DNA of 64,000 nucleotides from Chloroflexota bacterium (lineage in GTDB: Bacteria > Chloroflexota > Chloroflexia > Thermomicrobiales > UBA6265), in assembly GCA_023389575.1 (NCBI GenBank), contig JAEWEG010000013.1, positions 1 through 64,000 on the forward strand, given 5' to 3'. How positions within the stretch are numbered: the stretch's first letter is position 1; each line of letters starts with the position of its first letter. Positions 43,104 to 52,968 of this stretch are shown piece by piece. Below the pieces are notes generated by a model that saw nothing but the letters and a program-made list of their open reading frames with translations, was not told the DNA's origin and did not search any database. Both the position numbers and the translations under genes were made by a program.

Positions 43104-45062
43104 ATGAGCGATAGACGAGTCACCCGGCGTCGTTTCCTGCAGGCCGCCGCCGGCTCCAGCTTCACCGTCCTGACCCTGGCCAACGGCGGCAAGATCGTCG
43201 CCCAGGAGGGCAGCCCCGCCGCCGCGACCGGCACGTACCAGGAAGCGCCCCAGCTCGCCGAGATGGTGGCTGGCGGCTCGCTGCCGCCGGTTGCCGAGCG
43301 GCTTCCGGAAACCCCGCTCGTGGTGGAGCCGACCGAGTCGATCGGCCAGTACGGCGGCACCCTGCGCTCCGCCCTGCTCGGTGGCAGCTACCTGTTCATG
43401 CTGCATCGCCTGAGCGGGTACGAGAACCTTGTTCGCTGGTCTCCCGACTGGAACGAGGTCATCCCGAACATCGCCACCGCCTACGAGGTCAACGCGGACA
43501 GCAGCGCCTTCACCTTCTTCCTGCGACCGGGCATGAAGTGGTCGGACGGCGCCCCGTTCACGGCCGATGACATCGTCTTCTACGTCGACGATGTCGCCAA
43601 CAACGAACTGCTTGGCACCAACCCGGCCAACCCGTTCACGGCCGAGAAGGTCGACGACTACACCGTCACCATCACCCTGGAGCGCCCGGACGGCCTGTTC
43701 CTCAAGAACATGTGCCAGGCCGGCGGCGAGGCGTGGAACATCTACCCGAAGCACTACCTGAGCCAGTTCCACGAAACCTACAACACCACCGACCTCGACC
43801 AGCTCATCGCCGACAACGACGCCGAGGACTGGTCGCAGCTCTTCCGGATGAAGGGTGGCGTGATCACCGGCACCCCGTACAACGCCCTCTGGCAGAATCC
43901 GGAACTGCCGCGGTTGCACGTCTGGAACATCGTGGAGCCCTACGGTAGCGGCACCCGCGTGACCATGGAGCGCAACCCGTACTACTTCAAGGTCGATCCG
44001 GAAGGCAACCAGCTTCCGTACATCGATGGCCTGAACTTCGAGGAGATCCAGGACGCCGAGGTGCTCCTGCTCAAGGCCACCAATGGTGAGATGGACCTGC
44101 TTCAGCGCAGCGTCTGCACCGTGGCCAACAAGCCGATCCTGGCCGAGGCGCGTGAGTCGGGTGGCTACAACTTCTTCGATGCCATCCCGTCGATCATGAA
44201 CACGAACTGCTACAAGTTCAACATGACGCACAAGAACCCCGCGATTCGCGAGGTGTTCAGCAACATGGACTTCCGGATTGGCATGTCGTATGCCATCAAC
44301 CGGCAGGAGATCATCGACGCGGTGTACGTCAGCCAGGGCGAGCCGTGGCAGGCCGCGCCGCTGGAAGGCCCGTACTACAACGAGACGCTGGCCAAGCAGT
44401 ACACCGAGTACGACGTGGATCTGGCGAACGAGCACCTCGACAAGATCATTCCCGAGCGGGATGGCGATGGCTGGCGGCTGCGCCCGGATGGCGAGCGCCT
44501 CACCTTCGTGCTCGAGGTCAACGGCGCCGAGTTCGTCGAAATGCCGGACACCGCCAACCTGGTGGTCAACTACTGGCGTGAAGTTGGTGTCGACTGCCAG
44601 ATGAAGACGGTCGACCGCGCGCTCTTCGACCAGCACATCAACGCCAACGACGACGATCTCCACGTGTGGCCGGGCGGCAGTGGCGCGCAGGACGCGCTGC
44701 TCAACCCGTACAACTACATGCCGATGCCGGGTCTTTCGTTCGGCAAGCCCTGGTACAACTGGTGGAAGAACCCGGCCAACCCGCAGGCCGAGGCGGAGGA
44801 GCCGCCCGAAGCGATCAAGCAGCAGTTCGCCCTCTATGACGAACTGACCGCTACCGCCGACGCGGACGAGCACACCCGGCTCCTCAACGAGATCCTGGCG
44901 ATCGCGCAGGAGAACTTCTGGGTGATCGGCATCGGAACCCCGGCCGTTGTCTACGGTATTCGCAAGAACAACCTGAAGAACGTGCCGGATTCGATGTGGG
45001 AAGCGGCCGTGTACCCGACCCCTGGCCCGGTGAACCCGGCCCAGTTCTACTTCGAGAGCTAA
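43104..45062 (+). CDS. Tat-exported ABC solute-binding protein (family 5), copy 2
   Basis: 652 residues from ATG 43104. Same plan as copy 1: twin-arginine signal DRRVTRRRFLQAAAGSSF, VAQEGS at the mature start, and the SBP_bac_5 core with LRPGMKWSDGAPFTADDIVF and YAINRQEIID. The two differ mainly in short loops and in the region around residues 490-540 (ligand pocket), so they may bind related but different ligands. Tandem duplication; both are followed by hairpins. Confidence 0.9.
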   Translation: MSDRRVTRRRFLQAAAGSSFTVLTLANGGKIVAQEGSPAAATGTYQEAPQLAEMVAGGSLPPVAERLPETPLVVEPTESIGQYGGTLRSALLGGSYLFMLHRLSGYENLVRWSPDWNEVIPNIATAYEVNADSSAFTFFLRPGMKWSDGAPFTADDIVFYVDDVANNELLGTNPANPFTAEKVDDYTVTITLERPDGLFLKNMCQAGGEAWNIYPKHYLSQFHETYNTTDLDQLIADNDAEDWSQLFRMKGGVITGTPYNALWQNPELPRLHVWNIVEPYGSGTRVTMERNPYYFKVDPEGNQLPYIDGLNFEEIQDAEVLLLKATNGEMDLLQRSVCTVANKPILAEARESGGYNFFDAIPSIMNTNCYKFNMTHKNPAIREVFSNMDFRIGMSYAINRQEIIDAVYVSQGEPWQAAPLEGPYYNETLAKQYTEYDVDLANEHLDKIIPERDGDGWRLRPDGERLTFVLEVNGAEFVEMPDTANLVVNYWREVGVDCQMKTVDRALFDQHINANDDDLHVWPGGSGAQDALLNPYNYMPMPGLSFGKPWYNWWKNPANPQAEAEEPPEAIKQQFALYDELTATADADEHTRLLNEILAIAQENFWVIGIGTPAVVYGIRKNNLKNVPDSMWEAAVYPTPGPVNPAQFYFES

Positions 45063-45069
45063 GCCACCG

Positions 45070-45128
45070 GGCGCCCTCCCCGCGTACCGCGAGCACGTTC
45101 GTGCCTCCGGTCGCGGGAGAAGGGCGCC
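45070..45128 (+). terminator. Long hairpin region between solute-binding protein 2 and permease
   Basis: Outer arms GGCGCCCT/AGGGCGCC are perfect. An inner GCACG/CGTGC stem at about 45092-45103 and a CCGCG/CGCGG match sit inside. It probably lowers read-through into the permease genes, so the binding protein is made in excess. Confidence 0.5.
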
Positions 45129-45289
45129 AATGGCGTCACGAAACCGGTCGCCACACCACGGGCGACCGGTGGGTACCCGGTGACATTGGCAACACCTGGA
45201 GTCGACATGGCGGGGTGGCACGGGCGTCCCTGCCGGTGACCGCCAGATTTCGGGAATAGAGATACCTCTCCGGGTGGAGCACAGGAACC

Positions 45290-46276
45290 ATGGCTCGATT
45301 CATTCTTTATCGCCTCTTGTTAATGATCCCGACGATATTCGCCATTTCGGTCGTGTCGTTCCTCATCATCCAGCTTCCGCCGGGCGACTACCTCAACACG
45401 CTCGTTTCCCAGATGGAGGCGCGTGGTGAATCGGTCGACGGCCAGGCCATCCGCGCCCTGGAAGAACAATATGGCGTGGGCAAGCCGATTTGGGAGCAAT
45501 ACATAATCTGGATGCAAAACATCCTGTTCCATTGGGATTTTGGAGACTCGTTCGAATACAACCGGCCGGTCACCAGCATGATCGGCAGCCGCCTGGGCTG
45601 GACGATCGGCATCTCGGTCGGCGCGCTCCTCGTCACCTGGATCGTGGCCTTCCCGCTCGGCATCTACTCGGCGGTTCGGAAGTACACCGCTGGTGACTAT
45701 GTCCTGACCTTCATCAGCTTCCTTGGGCTGGCCATTCCCGAATTCATGCTGGCCCTGGTGCTGCTGTACATCTCCAGCGAATACCTTGGCCTGAGTGTGG
45801 GCGGCCTGTTCTCGCCCGAATACATCGATGCCTCCTGGAGCCTGGCCAAGTTTGGCGACCTGCTCTCCCACCTCTGGATTCCGGTGCTCATCGTTGGCGT
45901 GGCTTCCACCGCCGGGCTCGTGCGCACCATGCGCGCCAACCTGATGGACGAGTTGAGCCAGCCGTATGTGGTCACCGCCCGCGCCAAGGGCCTCTCCGAG
46001 CCGAAGCTGATCGTCAAGTACCCGGTGCGGATGGCGCTCAACCCGTTCATCAGCACCATCGGCTGGACCCTCCCCGCCATCATTTCCGGCGAGGCGATCG
46101 TGGCCATCGTGCTGAACCTTCCCACGCTTGGCCCGTTGCTGCTCCGGTCACTCCAGGCGCAGGACATGTACCTGGCGGGCGGCATCATCCTGATCATCAG
46201 TGTGCTCACCGTACTGGGAACCCTCGTCTCGGATGTGCTGCTGGCCATCTCCGACCCCCGGATTCGACACAGCTAG
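45290..46276 (+). CDS. ABC transporter permease (DppB/OppB type)
   Basis: 328 residues, six membrane segments. The signature of the binding-protein-dependent transport family is present (EAIVAIVLNLPTLGPLLLRS-type EAA loop), preceded by RAKGLSEPKLIVKY. N-terminal MARFILYRLLLMIPTIFAIS is typical of OppB. ATG with GGAG and AGGA upstream. Forms the membrane channel with the next permease. Confidence 0.9.
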   Translation: MARFILYRLLLMIPTIFAISVVSFLIIQLPPGDYLNTLVSQMEARGESVDGQAIRALEEQYGVGKPIWEQYIIWMQNILFHWDFGDSFEYNRPVTSMIGSRLGWTIGISVGALLVTWIVAFPLGIYSAVRKYTAGDYVLTFISFLGLAIPEFMLALVLLYISSEYLGLSVGGLFSPEYIDASWSLAKFGDLLSHLWIPVLIVGVASTAGLVRTMRANLMDELSQPYVVTARAKGLSEPKLIVKYPVRMALNPFISTIGWTLPAIISGEAIVAIVLNLPTLGPLLLRSLQAQDMYLAGGIILIISVLTVLGTLVSDVLLAISDPRIRHS

Positions 46277-46335
46277 GTTTGCCAGTGCCCTGGTTCACGA
46301 TCTGGGGTCTCATTCGTCACGGAGCGTAATCTTCC

Positions 46336-47520
46336 ATGTCCAGTCAAGCCGAGTTTCAGCAGGTAGACCTGCCCACGGAGCCGCCCCAGCCGGAGTCCGA
46401 GCTCCCCGCGGCGGTCGCCGAATCGGAAACCACCGTCTTCATGGCCTCCCAGTGGAGGTTGATGTGGTGGAAATTCAAGCGGCACAAGCTCGCCATGATC
46501 GGCGGCGTGGTCGTCATCCTGCTCTACCTGGTCGCCATCTTCGCCGAGTTCCTTTCCCCGGCCGACCCCACCGAGGTCAACGCCTCCTACACCTACGCCC
46601 CGCCCCAGCGAATCCACCTGGTGGACCGGAGCGGTGGAGGCTGGGACTGGGGTCTGCATGTGAATGGCCTGAAGTCGGAAATCGACCAGGAGACCATGTC
46701 GCGTACCTTCACCATCGATGAAGAGTCGCGGATTCCGATCGGGTTCTTCGTCCGGGGCTCCGAATACCGGATGCTGGGCCTGTTCGACACCGATATTCAC
46801 CTGATCGGCCCGAAGGATCCCTCCCAGCCGATGTACCTGCTCGGCGCCGACCGCCTGGGCCAGGACCTACTCAGCCGCATCATCTTCGGTACGCGCATCT
46901 CCATGTCCATCGGCCTGATCGGCGTGCTCATCAGCCTGGTGCTCGGCATCCTGCTCGGCGGCATCTCCGGCTTCTACGGCGGGGCCACCGATACCATCAT
47001 CCAGCGCGTGATCGAGTTCATCCGCTCGCTGCCAACCATTCCGCTGTGGATGGGACTGGCCGCCGCGCTGCCCCTGACGTGGTCACCAATCAGGGTGTAC
47101 TTCGGCATCACCATCATCCTGTCGGTGATCGGCTGGACCGGGCTCGCCCGGGTGGTGCGCGGGCGCTTCCTCTCCCTGCGCGAGGAGGAGTTCATCACCG
47201 CCGCCAAGCTCGACGGCGTGGGCCAGCTCCGCATCATCGGGCGGCACATGGTGCCCTCGTTCTCCAGCCACATCATCGCCTCGCTGACGCTGGCGATTCC
47301 GGCCACCATCCTCGCCGAGACCTCGTTGAGCTTCCTCGGCATCGGCCTCCGTTCGCCCATCAACAGCTGGGGCGTGCTGATGCAGGAAGCCCAGAACATC
47401 CGGGCCATCGCCACCGCCCCGTGGCTCCTGCTGCCAGGCCTCTTCGTCATCGTTGCCGTGCTCTCGTTCAACTTCCTTGGCGATGGCCTCCGGGACGCGG
47501 CAGATCCATATGCAAGCTAA
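46336..47520 (+). CDS. ABC transporter permease (DppC/OppC type) with large external loop
   Basis: 394 residues. An N-terminal cytoplasmic stretch leads to the first membrane segment (LAMIGGVVVILLYLVAIFAE). A periplasmic loop of about 130 residues (about 75-175) follows and is longer than usual for OppC. The EAA signature is in the EEEFITAAKLDGVGQLRII region. The extended loop may contact the large solute-binding proteins. Pairs with the OppB-type permease 60 nt upstream. Confidence 0.9.
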   Translation: MSSQAEFQQVDLPTEPPQPESELPAAVAESETTVFMASQWRLMWWKFKRHKLAMIGGVVVILLYLVAIFAEFLSPADPTEVNASYTYAPPQRIHLVDRSGGGWDWGLHVNGLKSEIDQETMSRTFTIDEESRIPIGFFVRGSEYRMLGLFDTDIHLIGPKDPSQPMYLLGADRLGQDLLSRIIFGTRISMSIGLIGVLISLVLGILLGGISGFYGGATDTIIQRVIEFIRSLPTIPLWMGLAAALPLTWSPIRVYFGITIILSVIGWTGLARVVRGRFLSLREEEFITAAKLDGVGQLRIIGRHMVPSFSSHIIASLTLAIPATILAETSLSFLGIGLRSPINSWGVLMQEAQNIRAIATAPWLLLPGLFVIVAVLSFNFLGDGLRDAADPYAS

Positions 47521-47533
47521 GGGAAGGAACGGC

Positions 47534-48670
47534 ATGTCGACACACACCAACGGAGCCTCCAAGACCGGGCCCGGTTCGCCCTTGCTCGAAATCACCGACC
47601 TCAAGACGTGGTTCCATCTCGATGAGGGCACCATCAAGGCGCTCAACGGCGCAACCTTCGATGTCAAGCGGGGCCAAACGCTCTGCATCGTCGGCGAGAG
47701 CGGCTGCGGCAAGAGCATGACCGCTCGCTCGATCCTCCAGATCGTGCAATCGCCCGGCAAGGTGGAGGAGGGCGAAATGCTCTTCCACCGCCAGAACGAG
47801 AAAACCGGCGAGGTCACCACGGTCGACCTCGCCAAGATGGATCCCAAGGGCAAGCAGATTCGCGACATCCGCGGCAAGGAGATCTCGATGATCTTCCAGG
47901 AGCCGATGACGTCGCTCAGCCCGATCCACACCGTGGGCGACCAGATTTCCGAGAACGTGTTGCTTCACACCGACATGACCAAGGCCGAGGCCCGCGCCCA
48001 CACCATCGAAATGCTGAAGAAGGTTGGCATTCCCCGCGCCGAGGACCGGTTCGACGCGTACCCCTTCCAGTTGAGCGGTGGGTTGCGGCAGCGCGCGATG
48101 ATCGCCATGGCGCTCTCCAACAGTCCGGCCCTGCTGATCGCCGACGAGCCGACCACGGCGCTCGACGTGACCACCCAGGCCCAGATCATCGAGTTGATGC
48201 AGGGTCTCCAGCAGGAGATGGGCATGGCGATGATCTTCATCACCCACGACCTCGGCGTGGTGGCCGAAATCGCCGACGAGGTGGTGGTGATGTACCTCGG
48301 CAAGGTGGTGGAGCGGGGCTCGGTCGACGAGATTTTCCACGAGCCGAAGCATCCGTATACGCGCGCCCTGCTGCGCTCCATCCCGCGGCTCGGCTCGGCC
48401 AGCCGCGAACGGCTCGATTCCATCCGCGGCATGGTGCCTGATCCGTACCACCGCCCGGCTGGCTGCTCGTTCCACACCCGTTGCGACTTCGCCATGGCTG
48501 GCGTGTGCGACCGCATCCAGCCGCCGACCACCAAGCTTGGTCCGCGCCGCGATGTGCAATGCCTGCTCTACGAGCCCGAGTACACATCAACCCCCCAATC
48601 GCAAGAGATCCATGCCGTCATCGATCCGGTGGCGGCGGCCCAGGGAGAGCTTCATGGCACAACAGCATGA
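47534..48670 (+). CDS. ABC transporter ATP-binding protein (DppD/OppD type)
   Basis: 378 residues from ATG 47534 (AAGGAAC upstream). Walker A is GESGCGKS, the signature is LSGGLRQRAMIAMAL, Walker B is LLIADEPTTALD. The C-terminal oligopeptide ABC extension has a cysteine-containing CSFHTRCDFAMAGVC motif, seen in OppD/OppF, which can hold an iron-sulfur cluster. It overlaps the next ATPase by 17 nt. Confidence 0.9.
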   Translation: MSTHTNGASKTGPGSPLLEITDLKTWFHLDEGTIKALNGATFDVKRGQTLCIVGESGCGKSMTARSILQIVQSPGKVEEGEMLFHRQNEKTGEVTTVDLAKMDPKGKQIRDIRGKEISMIFQEPMTSLSPIHTVGDQISENVLLHTDMTKAEARAHTIEMLKKVGIPRAEDRFDAYPFQLSGGLRQRAMIAMALSNSPALLIADEPTTALDVTTQAQIIELMQGLQQEMGMAMIFITHDLGVVAEIADEVVVMYLGKVVERGSVDEIFHEPKHPYTRALLRSIPRLGSASRERLDSIRGMVPDPYHRPAGCSFHTRCDFAMAGVCDRIQPPTTKLGPRRDVQCLLYEPEYTSTPQSQEIHAVIDPVAAAQGELHGTTA

Positions 48671-49742
48671 CCCCACGCCCGGCGTGGAAACCCCGGCGGA
48701 CATTCCCGCCCAGACGCTGGTGGACGTTCGAAACCTGAAGGTGCACTTTCCCCTCGGTGGCGGGTTCCTCAAGAAGTCGACTGGCACCCTGAAGGCGGTC
48801 GATGGCATCTCGTTCTCCATCCGCAAGGGCGAAACGCTTGGCCTGGTGGGTGAAAGTGGCTGTGGCAAGACCACCACCGGCCGCAGCATCGTGCGCGCCA
48901 TCGATCCCACCGGCGGCAGCATCACCTACATGCGCGAGGACAATTCCAGCGTGGATCTCGCCGCGCTGGACAACCGCGAACTCAAGCCGTACCGCAAGGA
49001 GATTCGGATCGTCTTCCAGGATCCATTTTCCTCGCTCAATCCCCGCATGACCGTGATGCAAACCGTGGGCGAGCCGCTGAAGGCGTTCGACGTGTATCCC
49101 GGCAGGCAGCGCGAGGAGCGGATCGCCGAACTGCTGCAGAAGGTTGGCCTGCGGCCGGAATACATGCGCCGCTACCCACACGCGTTTTCCGGCGGCGAGC
49201 GCCAGCGCATCAGCATCGCCCGCGCCCTGGCGCTCGATCCGCGCCTGGTGGTGCTGGACGAGGCCGTTTCCGCGCTCGACGTCTCGGTTCGCGCGCAAAT
49301 CCTGAACCTGCTCTCCGACCTGCAGAAGGACCTCGACCTCACCTACCTCTTCATTTCCCACGACCTGAGCGTGATCGAGCATATCTGCGACCGGGTGGCG
49401 GTGATGTATGTGGGGCAGATCATCGAGCTGGCGCCCACGCGGGAGCTGTTCGAGAAGCCGCTGCACCCCTACACCGAAACGCTGATGTCGGCCGTGCCAG
49501 TGCCCGATCCCAGGCTGCGCAATCGGCGCCAGCGAATAAAGCCCCAGGGCGAGGTGGCCGATCCGGTCAACCCACCCTCGGGATGCTATTTCCACCCACG
49601 TTGCCGGTTCGCCCAGGATCGCTGCTCGAAGGAAGCCCCGCCGCTGCGTGAAATCACGCCCGGCCGGTTCGCCGCCTGCCATTTCGCCGAAGACCTCTCG
49701 CTGCTTGGGGTGGAGTCGATGGGAGTTGGCTCCCCGGCCTGA
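48654..49742 (+). CDS. ABC transporter ATP-binding protein (DppF/OppF type)
   Basis: 362 residues from ATG 48654, which overlaps the end of the previous gene (GGGAG upstream). Walker A GESGCGKTT, signature FSGGERQRISIARAL, Walker B LVVLDEAVSALDVS. The C-terminal extension has CYFHPRCRFAQDRC with the same cysteine arrangement. With DppD-type it makes the heterodimeric motor of the operon. Confidence 0.9.
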   Translation: MAQQHDPTPGVETPADIPAQTLVDVRNLKVHFPLGGGFLKKSTGTLKAVDGISFSIRKGETLGLVGESGCGKTTTGRSIVRAIDPTGGSITYMREDNSSVDLAALDNRELKPYRKEIRIVFQDPFSSLNPRMTVMQTVGEPLKAFDVYPGRQREERIAELLQKVGLRPEYMRRYPHAFSGGERQRISIARALALDPRLVVLDEAVSALDVSVRAQILNLLSDLQKDLDLTYLFISHDLSVIEHICDRVAVMYVGQIIELAPTRELFEKPLHPYTETLMSAVPVPDPRLRNRRQRIKPQGEVADPVNPPSGCYFHPRCRFAQDRCSKEAPPLREITPGRFAACHFAEDLSLLGVESMGVGSPA

Positions 49743-49781
49743 TCGGCGCCAGCGCGCCGGATTCGGCGGGAAAGGGAATCG

Positions 49782-50786
49782 ATGCGTCAGGATGAGGCTC
49801 CACGGACACGGCTATCGCCACGGCGGCCAACGCTGGAAGATGTCGCCCAGGCCGCGAACGTGTCGGTGATGACGGTTTCCCGGGCGATGAAGGGCAGCCC
49901 GCTGGTCACCACGCAGACGCGCGACCGGGTGCTTGAGGCGGCGGCCAGGATCGGCTACCGGCCCAGCTTCTCGGCCCGCACGCTGCGAACCGGCGAAAGC
50001 CGCCTCATCAGCATCGTTGGGCCGAACCTGGGCGTGCCGCTGCATGTCGCCGCGATGCAGGGAGCGCGTGACGCCGCCGCCCAGCTCGATTACCGGCTGA
50101 TGCTGCACATGGACTCGCCGGACCGGGCGGTGGAGTACGCCTTCTCGGCGGATGGCGACCTGGTGATGGGCGAGTCGGTCAAGAAGCCGGGCATCATCAG
50201 CCGCACGGTCAGCCTGATCGAGCCCACCGTGGAAGGCATCGACCTGTGTGGCACCGACCTGCCGGGCATCGCCCGCGATACCTACCTGTACCTTCATTCG
50301 GCTGGCTACCGGCGGATCGGGTTTCTCCAGTCCATTGGCAACTCGCCGGTGAGGGGCTGGCGTGAGGCCATCGCCCAACTGGGCATCGATCCCGATCCGA
50401 ACCTGATCCAGGAGGTCGGGCCCGGCCGGCAGGGAATTGTGGATGGCGTGCGCCGGCTTACCTCGCAGGCGCCGCGCCCGGACGCGATCGTGGTGGTGCA
50501 CACCGCCGGCACGCCGGTGGCGCTGGACGAACTGTTGCGCCAGGGCATCGAGATCGGGCGCGACATCGGGTTCGTGGGGTCCGAGGTCACCAGCAACGAG
50601 TGGGGGAACGTGGTGACCCCCGGCCTGTCCATGATCCGCATACCGGGGTATGCCATCGGCTGGTCTGGCTGCATGCGCCTGATCGAGCGCCTGCGCGGCG
50701 ACGATTCACCCCCGAGGCACCTGCAAATCCCCTCGGAACTGGTCATCCGCCAGTCCACCCCGCCCATCCAGCACACCGACGGCTGA
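49782..50786 (+). CDS. LacI-family transcriptional regulator
   Basis: 334 residues. The LacI helix-turn-helix is PTLEDVAQAANVSVMTVSRA, followed by the hinge SARTLRTGESRLISIVGPN and the sugar-binding-like effector domain. LacI proteins respond to sugars or nucleosides, so the ABC operon just upstream may handle carbohydrates rather than peptides. ATG start with AAGGGA upstream. Downstream is a decayed zone. Confidence 0.88.
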   Translation: MRQDEAPRTRLSPRRPTLEDVAQAANVSVMTVSRAMKGSPLVTTQTRDRVLEAAARIGYRPSFSARTLRTGESRLISIVGPNLGVPLHVAAMQGARDAAAQLDYRLMLHMDSPDRAVEYAFSADGDLVMGESVKKPGIISRTVSLIEPTVEGIDLCGTDLPGIARDTYLYLHSAGYRRIGFLQSIGNSPVRGWREAIAQLGIDPDPNLIQEVGPGRQGIVDGVRRLTSQAPRPDAIVVVHTAGTPVALDELLRQGIEIGRDIGFVGSEVTSNEWGNVVTPGLSMIRIPGYAIGWSGCMRLIERLRGDDSPPRHLQIPSELVIRQSTPPIQHTDG

Positions 50787-51063
50787 CGTCGTCGTCGCGG
50801 GAGGCGGGTGAAGGATTGGTCGACGGGAACAGGATCGACAGACCCACTGCGTGGGCCGTCGATCCATACATTTCATGCCTCGTTCTGGCTCATGGTGATT
50901 CCCCAAGACGACCAGCAATGGCGCGGCCATACATCGGTATGTTCACGGACGGTGAGACGCCTCAATGGCGGTTGGGCCCTCCCCACGAATGGGATCACGA
51001 TTACATGTCCATTTTCGACACGCTCTGGATATCGAGCCGCAACCGGTTGCCGTAGTCGGTCAA

Positions 51064-51738
51064 CTAACGGAACAATCGCTCTGGCACCCAGCCGGCGATG
51101 AGCGCGACAAGCAGCCCACCCAGGTTGCTGAAGCTGTAGATATCCTCCAGCGCTCGCCAATGGTTTTCGACGGTCGCATCGTCGTCATCACCGTCCGTGG
51201 ACGGCCCGGCGTCGTTCTCCTCCGCCGGGTCCGCTGAATCCGTCGCTGGCTGATCCTGCACCAGGGCGACCAGTCCAGGGTGTTCGGCGAAGGCGATCAT
51301 GGGCTGGGCGGATTCACCATCCGGACCAGGAGTTCCATTCCCTGGCGGGGTCTGTTCGTCGCCTGAGTCTGGTGTTGGAGGGTCGAAGACGTCCGTGCCC
51401 ACGAGTACCGGGAAGGAACACCGCCATCATGGCGGCCATTCCGGATAGCGTGAACGCACGCGCGAGTTCCACTCGAAACAACCCGTAATCCTCGACCAGA
51501 TCCGGGATCGCGCCTGTCTGCCGGACCCGCGGGAGCGACAGGTTGCCAGATGCCGATCCCACCAGCGAGAACACGATCGCTGCCGGTCGTAGGCGGAGAG
51601 CGGAGGCGAGGTATAGAGGCTGTAGGCGCATTCCTTGTTCGTTGCCATGTTGTCGGAGATCTGGCTTTTCGCCGAGTCCAACTGTTGCTTCATGGCGATT
51701 CTGGAGACCGCCGAGAAGTGCGATCCATCCAGCCGCAA
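51064..51738 (-). pseudogene. Probable frameshifted small membrane protein gene
   Basis: Three short minus-strand frames join in order: KQQLDSAKSQISDNMATNKE (51738 side), then AIVFSLVGSASGNLSLPRVR with a hydrophobic TLSGMAAMMAVFL, then an acidic stretch ending in LGGLLVALIAGWVPERLFR. Two shifts are needed, one near 51600 and one near 51420. Alternatively these are chance reading frames. I recognise no family. Confidence 0.35.
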
Positions 51739-52272
51739 CTCCAGGCTGTAGGCGTGCGCCAGGCAGAGGTGAGATGGAGGTGTTGTGGTTTAGCTGGTCT
51801 CCATAATATGGAGTGAGGTCTGTAAGTCAATAGGGTGTGGCGGTCGCATTGTCCCCTCCTGGCTCCCGGCCCCTGGGCGGTGTGTGTCGGAGAGCACCCC
51901 CTGCCTGTGTCCCGCCCGCGAGACATCCGCCTGATGCGTGGATAGAGTGCGGATAGGGACATGATCGTGGATGCGGGAACGAGCGAATGGAAGAATGCGC
52001 CAACCGGGGGTTTCGCACAATTCCCTCACCGGGGAGAGCAGGGCACATCCAGAGGAACTGGCTATACCTGCTCATGATCCTGCCAATCGTCTCCGGTGAC
52101 GCCCCGCCCCATCTGTCTCGCTCTGGGCGAACCACCCTCCATGGTTCGCCCGGGGCCCCGGGCATGCAGCGCGTGCCGCCCTGGTCACAGGACTGGCCCA
52201 CATGCCTTTTCGGGATTGGGGGAAACCTGGTTCACCCACCGCGGACGATGCGAGAGACAGGGAGTACACGCA
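51739..52272. other. Non-coding stretch, no gene seen
   Basis: About 530 bp with no credible gene. The minus-strand frame here has codon use unlike the neighbours. It lies between a probable gene remnant and the secreted-protein gene. Confidence 0.4.
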
Positions 52273-52956
52273 ATGAACGTCGCCTTGCCCCGAATGTTTC
52301 CATGGCTGCTGGTCCTGCTGGTGGCGATGATTTCTCCCTCGCCGGCAATTGGCCAGGATGCGGACCGACCAGTCACGCCGGTGGACGAGCTGGCATTGAC
52401 CCTGGTGGATGGCAACGGATACACGGTCATTGACGCGGCGGGGTCATTTCAGTTTCAGGATGGCGTTCTGCTGTGGGACAACCTTCCCCTCGCGGTGATC
52501 GAGAGTATCATGCCCTTCGCCCTGATCGACAATTTCGCGGCGGACTACATGCTCCAGCATCCAGACGAGTACTACCCCACGGGCGTGTTCCTGCGCGTCA
52601 CCACGTTCCAGGATGCGCTAGCCGCCGCGTATTACGTGGACAACGTGCTCGAGGCGGTGGTTCGTCCCGAACAAGAGTCCGGCACGATTGCCGGTAACTC
52701 CGTGGCGATGGATGCCCTGCCCGACCACGACGGAGCCATCGCTGGCTGGACGTTTGACACTTATACCAACGATGGGGGAGTACTGCCGTCGGTTCGGTAC
52801 GTTGCCCAGATTGGCAACAAGGCGGTCAGCGTCACGGTTGTCAGCCAGAACCCTGCTATCGCCGCGGCCGCCGCGTTGGACCTTACCGAAGCCCAGGTCG
52901 CGGCCGTGCGGGCTGATCAACCCCCCGCCCCGCTGCCGTTCCCGGTGGCCGGATAG
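52273..52956 (+). CDS. Secreted protein of unknown function
   Basis: 227 residues from ATG 52273 (AGGGAG upstream). Signal peptide MNVALPRMFPWLLVLLVAM, cleavage near AIGQDA. The mature part has a regular alternation of acidic helices and strands (DNFAADYMLQHPDEYYPTGV, VSVTVVSQNPAIAAAAALDL). No cysteine or known domain. The start is well supported by the signal and ribosome site. Confidence 0.72.
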   Translation: MNVALPRMFPWLLVLLVAMISPSPAIGQDADRPVTPVDELALTLVDGNGYTVIDAAGSFQFQDGVLLWDNLPLAVIESIMPFALIDNFAADYMLQHPDEYYPTGVFLRVTTFQDALAAAYYVDNVLEAVVRPEQESGTIAGNSVAMDALPDHDGAIAGWTFDTYTNDGGVLPSVRYVAQIGNKAVSVTVVSQNPAIAAAAALDLTEAQVAAVRADQPPAPLPFPVAG

Positions 52957-52968
52957 GTTCGCGCTCGT

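Noticed and set aside
43101..45221. A 706-codon minus-strand open frame
   Set aside because: Exactly opposite the second solute-binding protein; the same kind of frame is seen opposite copy 1, as expected from shared codon bias.
51827..52201. A 124-codon minus-strand open frame
   Set aside because: Biased, low-complexity translation and no ribosome site; probably chance.
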